NCBI GenBank assembly: GCA_016200225.1
Contig: JACQFD010000004.1
Coordinates: forward strand, 1-64,000
DNA from: Planctomycetota bacterium
GTDB taxonomy: Bacteria; Planctomycetota; UBA1135; JACQFD01
Direction of reading: 5' to 3'
Length of the DNA: 64,000 bases
The notes under the pieces are model-generated. The model saw only the letters and a program-made list of their open reading frames with translations, searched no databases and was not told the origin of the DNA. Within the stretch, counting starts at the first letter, position 1. Every line of letters starts with the position of its first letter. The position numbers and the translations under genes are program-made. This document shows positions 51,590 through 62,246 of this stretch, piece by piece.

Positions 51590-54500
51590 TTACTTTTTCT
51601 CCCGATTGCCGTTCGCGTTCGCCGCGGTCGCCGTCGCGCCCGCGGGCGTCACCGCGGGGACGGCCGACGCCTCCGGTTTCGCAGCCTCCGGTTTTTTGGG
51701 CGCCGCCTCCTGCTTTTTCGCGCCTAGGAATTCGAGCGCTTCGCCGAGCACGGCGCGACGGCTGTCGGCGTTTTGTATATCCATCAAATAAAATCCGAGG
51801 ATCACGGCGCGGAAATCCTTGCCGGTCGACGGATCCTTGCGCGCGATTTTCGCGCCGATCCACTGGCCGTCGGGCAGCGTGGCGAACGGTTCGACGCCGT
51901 CGGCATCGTCGCGTTTCTTAAATATTGTAATCGATTCGCCCTTGCGCGCGGTCTCGATCGCAATTTTAGCGTCGGCTTTCACGACCTTACCGTTCGGCAC
52001 CGCGAATTGATATCCGCGGTTCCATTTCATGACGTATTCGAGGCCGAGCGTTTCCTTATAAAGCGGCGTGTCCCAAACGGTCTGCGTCGCGGCGCTCGTG
52101 CCGAGCAGCAGACGGCCTCCGTTTCTTAACAAACGCTGCGCGTGGCGGCCGTCGGGACCGGCGACGCGCTGCGGCCCGAACACTTCGCCCGCGGAGAGTT
52201 CGCCGCCCGCGTGATTGTCTAATATAACTATTCCGCTCGAATAATACTGTTCCATCATGCCGAGCCAGTCGAGACCGTACGGGCGCGGATCGCGGATGCT
52301 GTCGAATCCATAATTAAGATTCTTCAGATCCTCGCGCGCCGTCGCCGTCCAGTCGTACCGGCGCGTCGTTTTATCAAATTCGTCGCGAACGGTAATTTTA
52401 CCGAGCGTCTCGCGATCCGCTTTGGTCGCATGGTTCATTCCGAGCATCGCGATTTCCTTCGGATGCTCGATTTTTTTCATCGGAAACTTCTCGCAGAGCG
52501 ACATCCAAACGCTGTCTTTCGACGAACGCAGGCGTCGATATTCCTTATCGAAGCCGAGATATGCCGGGAAATATAAGGAAATTCCGTGCGACCGATTATT
52601 ACCGATCATATGGCCTTCGCCGACGACGGCCGAGTCGGGGGCGAAATTCGTCGTGTAAAAACAAATTTCAAAATCCTTGATCGTGCGCTTTTCCGAATCG
52701 TCGTCGAAACGATAGTTAATTTCCTTGACGTATTCGTTCTTGCCCGTTTTCGGATTCTTTAACATCGGCGAAAACTTAATTTTCGCCGTGAAATTGCCTT
52801 TTTCGTCGGGGCCGGTGAGTGGAGTCTTCGCAAAGCGCGATTGATATACAAAGGGCGCGAGATTTCGCGGCGGCATCGCCCAGCCGTTGAAACCCCAGAT
52901 CACGGAACCGGCCGACCGGCGCGATATAACAACTTCGTTGACGAGACGGTCCTTTCCGTCGTCGGGATAACCTATCAAATCGACGACGCGCGCCACCGCA
53001 TCCTTCAGTTCCTTGTCGGACTTTTGGTTTTGCGAAAGTTTAATAAAGAAATCCTGAATGTCGACGAGGCGGCCGAATTTCCGCGCGTCGCGGACGACGT
53101 CCTCCGTCACTTCGCCGAGGATGTCCGGTTTTTTTTGTAATATCGTCGCGACGGCCTCGACGCCGTTCCGCAATTCATCCATTTTCGCGAGTTTGATCGC
53201 CGATTTCGTCTCGGAACCGAACCAGAATTGATCGCTGCCCTCGGCCTGCGATCCGTTCGGCGCGTACGAGCGAATATACGTTTCGGCGACGGCCTTCGCG
53301 ACGACGGGCGACGGCGATTCGGGATACTGCGTCAGGAATTTTAGTATATCGGAGTACGGGTTGCCGTCGCCGGGTTCCGTCTCCTGCGACGCAACTAAAT
53401 AATCGACCGTATCCTTCAATTCATAACCAACCTCCATCGTCGCCATGAGGCACGCGTCGAAATCGAGCACGTCGATCTTGTCTTTATTTTGCTTTTTCAA
53501 CGACGTCGCGATGCCTTCCAGCGCTTCGCGCACCTGCGGGAGATCCATTCCGTGATGAGTATTATCATCATAAGAAACGCCGCTCCAGCCCGCGCCGTGA
53601 TTCCAAATCACTAACATATAGTGTTCGGCCGGGAAATTCTCGGCCGTCCATTTGCCGAATTCGGCGAGCGGCTCGGGGCGTCCCGCGTCGGTTTCGCCGA
53701 CGTTTTCGACCAGCACGGATCGCAGGCGCGCCTTGTCCTGATCCTTTAATATATAATAACGGCGCGTGCCCGGCGAATTGTCGAGACCGAAATAAAACGC
53801 GCCCGAAAAATCCGAATAGGGATTCGTTAAATATTGCGAATTCGGCTTCACGGCCTGCTTTCCATGATAACGGGCGCATTCGACGACGACGTTAACATCG
53901 CCGGTCGAGCCGATTTGTTCCATTTCATTCATATCCTTCACGCCAAAAGGCTCCAGATTGTTCGCGGCGTTCAAATATACCATGACCGTCCATTTCTTCG
54001 TCCGCGACGCCGATTTTTTACGATCGACCGTGCATACGCTTGCGAGCGGATCCGTGAGTCGCGCGGGAATTTCCTCGATCAGGCGGAGTTCCTCGACGCC
54101 GACGATATTATTCCTTTTGCGATATTTAATAATTGCGTCGGCCATTTCGTCCTCGAGTCCCGGAATGGCGATCAATTGATCCCGCGTCGCCGTCGCGAGA
54201 TCGACTTTCGGAAATTCCTTCGCGACGGGAATTTCGCCGAATTCGTAGGAAATGATCTCCGACGAATGATCGAACCAGCTCGCCGGAAAATCGTCCGGTT
54301 TTGTATCTTTATATAATAGTTTTGCGATTTCTTCGAGCGTGTGGCCCGCCGTCCCTTCGACGCGCGCGGCTTCGCCGGTCAGTTTCGGCCCGACTTCCTT
54401 GACGAGTTCGTCGTCGCCGATGAGTTTATTACGAATACCGTAGCGGAAATTCAATTCGACGGTGTTTACAATATTCGCGTACGCGGCCGAAGCCGGATAT

Positions 54501-54937
54501 TGCTTACCTTTGACAACTTCTAACAAATCCGCGACGCCTTGAAACTTGTCCGAACGCAAACGTTCGAGAATCCGCGATTCGCAATTCTTTATTTTTTCCG
54601 TAAAGTGATAGTCCAGTTCTGTATAATTCTCCTCGCGATCGACAATCGATCGGATCGCGTTCGCGCTGTCCGGGTCGATGGTCTTGAGGATCGCTTCGCG
54701 CGCGTCTTTTTCGGCTTTCAGGTACTGCAGCGCGGCGCGATGGCGGAAAACGTCCTCGAGGACGCCGCACTCCTTTTTTATGTTTACATCGCGGCTGGCG
54801 CGCTTGTCGCTCGGCGCTTCGTCGCGCGGCCCGGACGACGCCGGACCGGATGCCGGTTGTGTCGCGGGCGATTGCGCTCGCGCCAGTGAAATTGAGAGAA
54901 GGATCGGTAACAAAAGGAGTTGGGCTTTTTGTAGCAT
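51590..54937 (-). CDS. Secreted clostripain-type (C11) cysteine protease with helix-hairpin-helix module
   Basis: About 1115 residues from the ATG at 54937, with a signal peptide (MLQKAQLLLLPILLSISLARAQ). Residues about 244-290 form a ComEA-like helix-hairpin-helix repeat (VDLATATRDQLIAIPGLEDE). The protease domain begins near WTVMVYLNAANNLEPF (316-331). The catalytic His is His447 in NHGAGW and the catalytic Cys is Cys496 in DFDACLMA, as in clostripain, which cuts after Arg. The C-terminal third contains a GATase-like segment (GIVILDNHAGGELSAG) and ends in an Ala/Pro/Lys-rich tail. It is divergent from subtilase 1. Confidence 0.88.
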   Translation of the reverse strand: MLQKAQLLLLPILLSISLARAQSPATQPASGPASSGPRDEAPSDKRASRDVNIKKECGVLEDVFRHRAALQYLKAEKDAREAILKTIDPDSANAIRSIVDREENYTELDYHFTEKIKNCESRILERLRSDKFQGVADLLEVVKGKQYPASAAYANIVNTVELNFRYGIRNKLIGDDELVKEVGPKLTGEAARVEGTAGHTLEEIAKLLYKDTKPDDFPASWFDHSSEIISYEFGEIPVAKEFPKVDLATATRDQLIAIPGLEDEMADAIIKYRKRNNIVGVEELRLIEEIPARLTDPLASVCTVDRKKSASRTKKWTVMVYLNAANNLEPFGVKDMNEMEQIGSTGDVNVVVECARYHGKQAVKPNSQYLTNPYSDFSGAFYFGLDNSPGTRRYYILKDQDKARLRSVLVENVGETDAGRPEPLAEFGKWTAENFPAEHYMLVIWNHGAGWSGVSYDDNTHHGMDLPQVREALEGIATSLKKQNKDKIDVLDFDACLMATMEVGYELKDTVDYLVASQETEPGDGNPYSDILKFLTQYPESPSPVVAKAVAETYIRSYAPNGSQAEGSDQFWFGSETKSAIKLAKMDELRNGVEAVATILQKKPDILGEVTEDVVRDARKFGRLVDIQDFFIKLSQNQKSDKELKDAVARVVDLIGYPDDGKDRLVNEVVISRRSAGSVIWGFNGWAMPPRNLAPFVYQSRFAKTPLTGPDEKGNFTAKIKFSPMLKNPKTGKNEYVKEINYRFDDDSEKRTIKDFEICFYTTNFAPDSAVVGEGHMIGNNRSHGISLYFPAYLGFDKEYRRLRSSKDSVWMSLCEKFPMKKIEHPKEIAMLGMNHATKADRETLGKITVRDEFDKTTRRYDWTATAREDLKNLNYGFDSIRDPRPYGLDWLGMMEQYYSSGIVILDNHAGGELSAGEVFGPQRVAGPDGRHAQRLLRNGGRLLLGTSAATQTVWDTPLYKETLGLEYVMKWNRGYQFAVPNGKVVKADAKIAIETARKGESITIFKKRDDADGVEPFATLPDGQWIGAKIARKDPSTGKDFRAVILGFYLMDIQNADSRRAVLGEALEFLGAKKQEAAPKKPEAAKPEASAVPAVTPAGATATAANANGNREKK

Positions 54938-55197
54938 TCGATCGATGTGCCTCGTGCCCAATTCTACGCCGATCTGTCTTGCGTCGGACGGTAACAATTA
55001 TTCCGGAATTGCCGTCGATCAAATCCACCCCGCGCGAAGGGCGACGTAGCGCCGCGGTTCGAATGTTCCAAGAAATTTGCAGGGGCCTATTGCTTGATCC
55101 ATGGATTGAGGGTTCACTATTTAGGCACCCCCGACTTCTTCCACCCACCAACGTCTCTCGCAAACGCGTCACCGGGCCGCTTACCGCCCGGATTCCT

Positions 55198-58100
55198 ATG
55201 CTAAATCGTAACTTTGTGGGAAGTATCGCCGCTCTCGCGACCTTTACCGCGATCGGATTCGGGTTTCCGCAACAACACCCTTTGAAGCCGCGCTGGTATC
55301 CTATCAAATCGCTTTCGTTATCGGAGCAACCCGGACGAAACCAACATATCATTATCGTTAAATTTAACGATGGCTTCGGCGTCACCGCCGAGAACGGGCG
55401 CTTGATGGCGGCCGATTCGAGTCTCGCCAAGTTATTACAAAAGAACGGCGACCAGCGCGTCGAACCGTTGTTTTCGACGCCCGTGGCGCGGTTGAAGACG
55501 CTTCGCGAAGACGCGGCGAAATTGACGGGCGAGGATCACGCGGATCTCACGCAGTTCTTTAAGATTGAGTTGCCTAAGAATATCCACGGCCACGATCTGC
55601 TCGCCGGACTCTTGAATCGTAGCGATGTCGAGAATGCTTATTTTGCGCCGATTCCGGTCGCGGCTCCGGGCAACGTCGGGACTCCCACGACTCCCGACAT
55701 GAATGCCATGCAATTGAATCTGAAGGGTCTTGCGCCGATGGGCATCGAGCAAGCCTTCGCCATTTCGGACGATCCGGCGGCGTACGCGCCCGGCGTCCGC
55801 ATCGCGGATCTCGAGTACGATTGGGATCTGTTGCATGAGGATTTATCTGTAAAATCCGGCGTCGCCCCCTCCGGCCCGCCGCCCGTCACGCCGTTCACCA
55901 AGTTCTCCGAACAATTCACCGCGAAGCAACACGGAACCGCCGTGCTCGGACTCCTCGCGGCGGATCAAGATAGCTACGGCGTCACCGGTATTGCCGCGCA
56001 GGGCGGCATTCGTACAGTTGCGACATCGACCGCTTCGGGCGTCAACGTCGCATCGGCCGTCTTGACATCGCTTACGTATCTTCAGCCCGGCGACATTATA
56101 CTTATCGAACAGCAGACTCCCGGACCGAATTACAATACAAATTGCACGGGGTACTCGGCGCAGAACTCGACGAAACAATTCGGACTCGTGCCCGTCGAAT
56201 ATAATGATGCGGAATTTGCCGCGATCAACATGGCGGTGGCGCTCGGCTACACGGTCGTCGAAGCGGCCGGCAACGGCGGACAGGATTTGGATAATCTCAT
56301 TTCCACGGGTTCCGCGAATTGCTCCACCGGAGATCCGAGCTATACAAAGTTCGATTTGTTAGTTCGCGACTCGGGCGCGGTCGTCGTCGCCTGCGGCACA
56401 TCATCGCTGCCGCACGTTCCCACGGCATTTACAAACGTTGGCAATCGCATCGATTCGTTCTCGTGGGGCGAAAACGTCGTGACGACCGGTTACGGCGACA
56501 TGACGGGATTCAACGACGGGACCGTCTTTGGCAATATTCACAAATATTATACGGATAAGTTCGGCGGCACGTCCGCGTCCGCGGCGATCGTCGCGGGATG
56601 CGCGGCGATCCTCGAAAGCAAACACTTAATACTATTCTCGCTCCCCTACCCGCCTCAGGCGCTTCGCTTATTGTTGCGAACGCGCGGGACGGACAGTCAG
56701 GATCCGCGCAACGATCGCATCGGAAAGCAGCCGAATCTTCGGACGCAGCTTCAAGCGGTTGCCAGCGTCAAGGATCCGTCGGTCGTTCGCTCCGGAAAGG
56801 CGGGCTGGCACCTCGGCGCATCGGTAACGTTCTCGGGAGACACGTCGGCGGACAGCCGCGCGAATCTCGTCATCGGATCGCCCGATTTTAACAGTTCCAC
56901 AGGCCGCGTCGATCTCGTGAATACGATGACCGGCGACAATTTAACTGTATGGAACGGATTCAACCCCGGCGACAAATTCGGTTTGTCGGTCGCCCGCGCG
57001 GGCGACGTGGACGGCGACGGCGTGGTCGACACGCTCGTCTCGGCTCCCGGCGGCAATGGTAATGTTTACCTATTCTCCGGATTCAATCCGTCGGCGGTTC
57101 AAACGATTCCCGGCACGGGCGGCGGCTACTTCGGTTATTCGCTGGCTGGTGCAACGGACATCGACGGCGACGGCATACCCGATTTCATCGTCGGTACGCC
57201 GCAAGGGAGCACGCCGCAACTTCCTGGAACGCTCGAATTCCATAATGGAACGAACGGCCAGGTGATTTTACAAATCAACGGCGGTTCGCCGACGGATCTC
57301 CTCGGATTTTCGCTCGCGATCGTCGGCGACATCGACAACGACGGCTACAATGAAATCATGGCCGGCCTGCCGGGAAGTAACAATTCGACAGGCGCGGTGA
57401 ATGTTTATAACGGCCACTCCGGATCGCTTCTGTATCATTTCAACGGCCAGGTGCTCGGCGATTTGTATGGAACCGCGGTGGCGGGCGTCGGCGATGCAAA
57501 CGGCGACGGCATCCCCGACCTCGCGGTCGGCGCGCCGATGAACAGTCTGAGCTCTCCGTTGTCGGGCCGCATTTATATGTATTCCGGTTCGAACGGCCAG
57601 ATTCTCTATCGCAAGTCCGGATCCGCGCTTCAGCGATTCGGCTCGGCGGTCTGCGGTGCGGGCGACATCAACCGCGATCATTACGATGATCTCATCGTCG
57701 GCGCGCCGGGCGCGGCCGCGGATCCGAATAATATCGAGGATCCCGGTCACGTATATGTATTGTCCGGCAAGACGGGCCAGATCGTCGAAGTGTATACGGG
57801 CGAAGTCGTCGGCGACGGATTCGGCGCGGCGGTCGCGGGCGCCATCGACGCGGACGATAACAGCATCGCCGATATATTAATTGGCGCGGCTTATAACAGT
57901 ACGGGCGGCGCGCAGGGCGGCACGGCCTACCTCGTGTTGCGCGAGAATCATACGATTTTCGGCCTCGCGGCGTACGGAACCGGAACTCCCGGTTGCGACG
58001 GCCCGCAGGTCGTTTTCGCCAATTCCAACCCGTTTGTTAACAATATCGGCTACGCGCTCAATTGTAACAATGCGCCGCGGAACGCGTTCGGTCTGCTTGC

Positions 58101-58407
58101 CATCGGCGACGCGCCCGATTTCGAAGGATCGGATCCGTTCAGCATGGGATTCCTGCTCCATATCGATCTATTCAATTCGGTCAATTTCTATGGATTTGGA
58201 ATGTTTAGCGATCAGTCCGGTTACGCGCAGACGCTCATCCCGATTCCGAATGACAATTCGCTTGTGGGCGAGAGTTTCTTTGCGCAGGCGTACTGGAATT
58301 GGAGTTCGGAACTCGGACCGGGCATGCTCTGCAGTACGTTGCCGACCGTTTCCGGATGGAGTTCGTCGTTTGGACTTTGGATGACGATTCAGGCGTATCC
58401 AAACTAA
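55198..58407 (+). CDS. Secreted subtilisin-like serine protease with FG-GAP repeats and GTPGC-type C-terminal domain (paralogue 1)
   Basis: A 1069-residue protein from the ATG at 55198, with a signal peptide ending near residue 23. The S8 domain (about 170-490) shows Asp204 in RIADLEYDW, His245 in KQHGTAVLG, Asn359 in EAAGNGGQ and Ser459 in GGTSASAA, so the triad and oxyanion residue are intact. About seven FG-GAP/VCBS-like repeats follow (about 520-910), with calcium-loop motifs such as DVDGDGVVD, DIDGDGIPD and DANGDGIPD. They probably form a propeller. The last ~150 residues start YGTGTPGCDG, the C-terminal domain shared by four proteins here. It is a tandem paralogue of 58645-61857. Confidence 0.92.
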   Translation: MLNRNFVGSIAALATFTAIGFGFPQQHPLKPRWYPIKSLSLSEQPGRNQHIIIVKFNDGFGVTAENGRLMAADSSLAKLLQKNGDQRVEPLFSTPVARLKTLREDAAKLTGEDHADLTQFFKIELPKNIHGHDLLAGLLNRSDVENAYFAPIPVAAPGNVGTPTTPDMNAMQLNLKGLAPMGIEQAFAISDDPAAYAPGVRIADLEYDWDLLHEDLSVKSGVAPSGPPPVTPFTKFSEQFTAKQHGTAVLGLLAADQDSYGVTGIAAQGGIRTVATSTASGVNVASAVLTSLTYLQPGDIILIEQQTPGPNYNTNCTGYSAQNSTKQFGLVPVEYNDAEFAAINMAVALGYTVVEAAGNGGQDLDNLISTGSANCSTGDPSYTKFDLLVRDSGAVVVACGTSSLPHVPTAFTNVGNRIDSFSWGENVVTTGYGDMTGFNDGTVFGNIHKYYTDKFGGTSASAAIVAGCAAILESKHLILFSLPYPPQALRLLLRTRGTDSQDPRNDRIGKQPNLRTQLQAVASVKDPSVVRSGKAGWHLGASVTFSGDTSADSRANLVIGSPDFNSSTGRVDLVNTMTGDNLTVWNGFNPGDKFGLSVARAGDVDGDGVVDTLVSAPGGNGNVYLFSGFNPSAVQTIPGTGGGYFGYSLAGATDIDGDGIPDFIVGTPQGSTPQLPGTLEFHNGTNGQVILQINGGSPTDLLGFSLAIVGDIDNDGYNEIMAGLPGSNNSTGAVNVYNGHSGSLLYHFNGQVLGDLYGTAVAGVGDANGDGIPDLAVGAPMNSLSSPLSGRIYMYSGSNGQILYRKSGSALQRFGSAVCGAGDINRDHYDDLIVGAPGAAADPNNIEDPGHVYVLSGKTGQIVEVYTGEVVGDGFGAAVAGAIDADDNSIADILIGAAYNSTGGAQGGTAYLVLRENHTIFGLAAYGTGTPGCDGPQVVFANSNPFVNNIGYALNCNNAPRNAFGLLAIGDAPDFEGSDPFSMGFLLHIDLFNSVNFYGFGMFSDQSGYAQTLIPIPNDNSLVGESFFAQAYWNWSSELGPGMLCSTLPTVSGWSSSFGLWMTIQAYPN

Positions 58408-58456
58408 ACAGAAAAAACGGTTCGTTTAACACCACCCGATAGACAACCATTGCAAG

Positions 58457-58490
58457 CGGCCCGGCACGGATGTGTCGGGCCGATTTTGTT
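58457..58490 (+). terminator. Terminator after subtilase 1
   Basis: Arms 58457-58467 and 58472-58482 give an 11-bp stem with one G-T pair and loop GGAT, followed by attttgttt. A weaker hairpin lies near 58594-58613 (agcgc...gcgct followed by tttt). Confidence 0.85.
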
Positions 58491-58644
58491 TCCGGACGGA
58501 ACTCGGGGCGGGCGGCCACTTTGTGGGTCGCGCCTATTTTTCCATCGGTTCGCTTGAGATATGCGAACGAAGCCGTCGAAAGAGCGCTGTCCCAGTCTTT
58601 GGGGCGCTTTTAATTAATTTAACTGTTCGAGTTCGGAGCGAGTC

Positions 58645-61600
58645 ATGACCGTGCGGAAGAAAAAGGGATATCTAAATATTTGGCCCGCCGCGGGAATTGT
58701 ATTGAACCTGTTCGTCGCGGGCGCGGCCGAGGCGTCGCAACAATTGCATCCCCGTTGGCGACCTGCAAAGCCGGTGTCCGTGCCATACCGGGTCGGCGAC
58801 GACGCGCGGACGATTATTGTTAAGATCACGGACGGCGCGGGCGCGGCCGTCGTCGACGGCCGACTCGCGGGATTCGAGGGATCGGCCGAACTCGAACAAA
58901 AAATGCGGCCCTTCGCGCCGCTCCGCATCGATCCGCTTTTTACAATTCCAGCGGCCCGCCTCATCGAACGGCGGCAATCCGCCTCCGTTCGCACGTCGAA
59001 CGAACACGCGGACCTGACGCAATACTTTAAACTAACATTGACGCCGGGCACCTCCGGCGAAGCGGCGATCGCGTCGCTGCTCTCGTCGCCGTCGGTCGAA
59101 AATGCATATTTCGCGCCGATGGCGCTCCGCGCGCCCGGCAATGCGGGCAATCCGCAGACTCCGGATTTTACCAATACCCAATTGTATAAAGACGCGGCGC
59201 CCGCCGGCGTCGGCGCATGGTTCGCGATTGCTAATGATCCCGCGGGCGCGGCAATCGGAGTGCGCGTCGCGGATCTCGAATATGATTGGAATTTGAACCA
59301 CGAGGATTTATCGCAAAAATCCCACCCGGCGCCCGTCGGACCGGGGCCGCGTCCGCCTTTCACGGATCCAAACGATCTCGCCGCCGCGCAACAGCACGGA
59401 ACGGCCGTGCTCGGCATCCTCGCCGCCGACAACGACGCGTATGGCGTCGCCGGCATCGCGCACGCGGGCGGCATTCGAACGGTCGCGACGTGCACGTCGC
59501 AGGGCGAAAGCGTCGCCAACGCGGTTTTATTAGCGATGGAATATTTACAACCCGGCGACATCATACTGATCGAGCAGCAAACGCCGGGGCCGAATTACGA
59601 TCCGCAATGCACAAGTTACAATTCGCAGGGAATTCAGCATCAATTCGGACTCGTCCCCGTGGAATTTAACGATGCGGAGTTCGACGCGATTCGGATTGCC
59701 GTTTCGAACGGTTATCATGTCGTCGAAGCGGCCGGAAACGGCGCGCAGGATCTCGATTTGTTAGTTTCATCGGGCTCGTGCGCGAAAGGCGACGCGAGTT
59801 ATATTAAATTCGACCTGAAAGTCCGCGATTCGGGCGCGATTCTCGCGGCGGCGGGAACCGCGGCCGCGCCGCACACGCCGACGATCTTTACAAATGTCGG
59901 CGTGCGCGTCGACGCGTATTCGTGGGGCGAGCACGTTGCGACGCTCGGATTCGGCGATCTCGCGAATTTTGATAAGAACGCGGTCGGCGGCGAGATCAAT
60001 AAATATTACACCGGCGAATTCGGCGGCACGTCCGCGGCCGCCGCCATCGTGGCCTCCTGCGCCGCGGTTCTCGAAAGTAAACATGCCATTCTGTATTCGC
60101 TGCCGTATCCGACCGCCGGCCTTCGATTATTATTAAGAACGAGCGGGACGAACAGCAAGAATCCGCGGAACGACCGCATCGGCCGGCAGCCGGATCTTAA
60201 ACTACAATTACAAACGGTCGCGAGCGTGAAAGACGCCGCGATCGTGCGCACGGGCAACCCGGGCTCGCGGCTCGGCGCCGCGGTGGCATGGTCGGCGCAG
60301 ACGAGCGCGGACGGCCGTTCGAATATTCTGATCAGTTCGCCGTTCGATAATAACAGTTCCGGGCGCGTGGATCTGATCAATGCCGCGACGGGCGACATCT
60401 TTACAATTTGGAACGGCGAGTCCGCCGGCGACATGTTCGGAATGTCCGTCGCGGGCGCCGGCGACATCGACGGCGACGGCATCGGCGATTCGATTGTCGG
60501 AGCGCCCGGCGGCACGGGCCGTGTTTATTTATATTCCGGTCTGTCCGCGGCGCCCATGCAAACGACGAGCGACGCGCTGTCGGGCACCGGCTACGGTTTC
60601 GCGCTCGCGGGCGGTTGCGACCTCAACGCCGACGGTATTTGTGATATCGTCATCGGCGCGCCCCAATTCGCGCAAAATCAAACCGCGTCGGGCGCGCTGA
60701 ATTTCCTTTCGGGCGCCACGGGACAATTAATATTACAGGTGGTCGACGCGCAAGCGGGCGACATGCTCGGCTACTCGACGGCGATCCTCGGCGACGTCAA
60801 CGGCGACGGCGTGACGGACATTCTCGTCGGCGCGCCCGGGTCGGGACAGTCGGCCGGATCGGCGCGCGTGATATCCGGAAAGGACGGCTCGGTTTTATAT
60901 ACATATTCCGGACAGGTCATTAATGATCATTTCGGCAGCTCGGTCGCGGGACTCGGCGACTGCAACGGCGACGGAATCGCGGATTTTGCGATCGGCGCCC
61001 CTTTTAACAGTCTCGCGAGTCCGTTGTCCGGCCGCATTTATGTATATTCCGGTTCCGGCGGATCCTTACTTTTCCGCCGCTCGGGCGACTCCGGCCAGCG
61101 GTTCGGCGCCGCGCTCGCCGCAGCCGGCGATGTCAACCGCGATTATTATAATGATATCGTCGTGGGCGCTCCCGGCGATCCGACGAATCCAAATACTACG
61201 GATCCGGGACATGTATATATCTATTCCGGTATCACCGGCGTGAAAGTCGAAAACTTCACGGGCGAAGTCGCGGGCGACGGTTTCGGCCTCGCGATCGCGG
61301 GCCGCGCCGACGCCGACGTGAACGCGGTTCCCGATTTGATCATTGGGGCGCCGTATTCTAATAAAAACGGCGCCGACTCGGGAAGCGCTTACACGGTGTT
61401 TCGTTATGATCATACTCTTTTCGGACTCGCATCGTTCGGCACGGGCACGCCGGGTTGCGAAGGTCCCGAGTTCGTTTTTGCCAACTCCAATCCAACGATG
61501 GCGAACGCCGGTTACGCGATCACTTGCACGAACGCGCCGCGTTCGGCGATGGGGGTTCTGGCCGTCGGCAATGCTTATGATCCGTCGGGAAGCGACCCGT

Positions 61601-61857
61601 TCGGCCTCGGAATTTTGTTTCATATCGATTTCGCGTCGACCACCGAATTCTTTGCGTTTCCGATCATAAGTAATATTGCCGGTTTCGCGGAAGTCTCGAC
61701 GCCGATTCCAAATAATCCGCAACTCGTCGGCAACACGTACATTGCGCAGGCCTATTGGAACTGGGCTCCCGAACTCGGCGGACTGTGCATTACCATTCCG
61801 TCGGTGTCGGCGTTGAGTTCGTCGAACGGATTGTGGATGACGATTCAGCCGCTTTGA
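58645..61857 (+). CDS. Secreted subtilisin-like serine protease with FG-GAP repeats and GTPGC-type C-terminal domain (paralogue 2)
   Basis: A 1070-residue protein; ATG at 58645 with ggag 7 bases upstream. A basic start (MTVRKKKGY) and hydrophobic stretch to about residue 30 form the signal. The catalytic residues are Asp210 in RVADLEYDW, His251 in QQHGTAVLG, Asn365 in EAAGNGAQ and Ser463 in GGTSAAAA. FG-GAP repeats with DIDGDGIGD, DLNADGICD, DVNGDGVTD and DCNGDGIAD follow, then the shared C-terminal domain beginning FGTGTPGCEG. It is similar to paralogue 1 along the whole length, so the two arose by tandem duplication followed by divergence. The role is probably in digesting external protein. 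Confidence 0.92.
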   Translation: MTVRKKKGYLNIWPAAGIVLNLFVAGAAEASQQLHPRWRPAKPVSVPYRVGDDARTIIVKITDGAGAAVVDGRLAGFEGSAELEQKMRPFAPLRIDPLFTIPAARLIERRQSASVRTSNEHADLTQYFKLTLTPGTSGEAAIASLLSSPSVENAYFAPMALRAPGNAGNPQTPDFTNTQLYKDAAPAGVGAWFAIANDPAGAAIGVRVADLEYDWNLNHEDLSQKSHPAPVGPGPRPPFTDPNDLAAAQQHGTAVLGILAADNDAYGVAGIAHAGGIRTVATCTSQGESVANAVLLAMEYLQPGDIILIEQQTPGPNYDPQCTSYNSQGIQHQFGLVPVEFNDAEFDAIRIAVSNGYHVVEAAGNGAQDLDLLVSSGSCAKGDASYIKFDLKVRDSGAILAAAGTAAAPHTPTIFTNVGVRVDAYSWGEHVATLGFGDLANFDKNAVGGEINKYYTGEFGGTSAAAAIVASCAAVLESKHAILYSLPYPTAGLRLLLRTSGTNSKNPRNDRIGRQPDLKLQLQTVASVKDAAIVRTGNPGSRLGAAVAWSAQTSADGRSNILISSPFDNNSSGRVDLINAATGDIFTIWNGESAGDMFGMSVAGAGDIDGDGIGDSIVGAPGGTGRVYLYSGLSAAPMQTTSDALSGTGYGFALAGGCDLNADGICDIVIGAPQFAQNQTASGALNFLSGATGQLILQVVDAQAGDMLGYSTAILGDVNGDGVTDILVGAPGSGQSAGSARVISGKDGSVLYTYSGQVINDHFGSSVAGLGDCNGDGIADFAIGAPFNSLASPLSGRIYVYSGSGGSLLFRRSGDSGQRFGAALAAAGDVNRDYYNDIVVGAPGDPTNPNTTDPGHVYIYSGITGVKVENFTGEVAGDGFGLAIAGRADADVNAVPDLIIGAPYSNKNGADSGSAYTVFRYDHTLFGLASFGTGTPGCEGPEFVFANSNPTMANAGYAITCTNAPRSAMGVLAVGNAYDPSGSDPFGLGILFHIDFASTTEFFAFPIISNIAGFAEVSTPIPNNPQLVGNTYIAQAYWNWAPELGGLCITIPSVSALSSSNGLWMTIQPL

Positions 61858-62246
61858 TTTCTTGCGGCGCGCGGATTGATTTTTATTTATATCGAAGGGC
61901 AATCTGATATTTCTGCGTTTCCCGCGGGGACAAGCTGCCTCGAAACGTAGCAATTGATTTTTCGGGAGGCCGCCGCGCGCGGAATTTGCCGGGAGAATTC
62001 GGATTCCATGCATGGCATGGCGATTGTTTATACTGTCGTCCGTGGGTGCGCCTGTTCCAGCCTGCGAATCCAATCGACGATGCAAGTCGGCCTGACGCGC
62101 ACGAAGTGGATTCGAAATTCCGCCGCGAGCGGATTTGAATTGTTAAATGCAACTCGAATCGACAGTCGCATGTTGAATCGACATTGAATCGCTCCATTGC
62201 ATTCGCAGGCCTCGCGCACCCCGTTTTGAGGTCGAAAGTTAATATC
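61858..62246. other. Intergenic region without visible gene
   Basis: No convincing frame is present on either strand; the open minus frame over 61066-62085 is antisense to the subtilase and Arg-rich. No tRNA-like clover or strong terminator was seen after subtilase 2. A short repeated catgcatggcatgg string lies near 62008-62021. The promoter for the following gene presumably lies here. Confidence 0.5.

Noticed and set aside
61066..62085. Long minus-strand frame opposite the end of subtilase 2
   Set aside because: The sequence is dominated by Arg, Ile and Gly antisense to FG-GAP repeats and has no recognisable start region.
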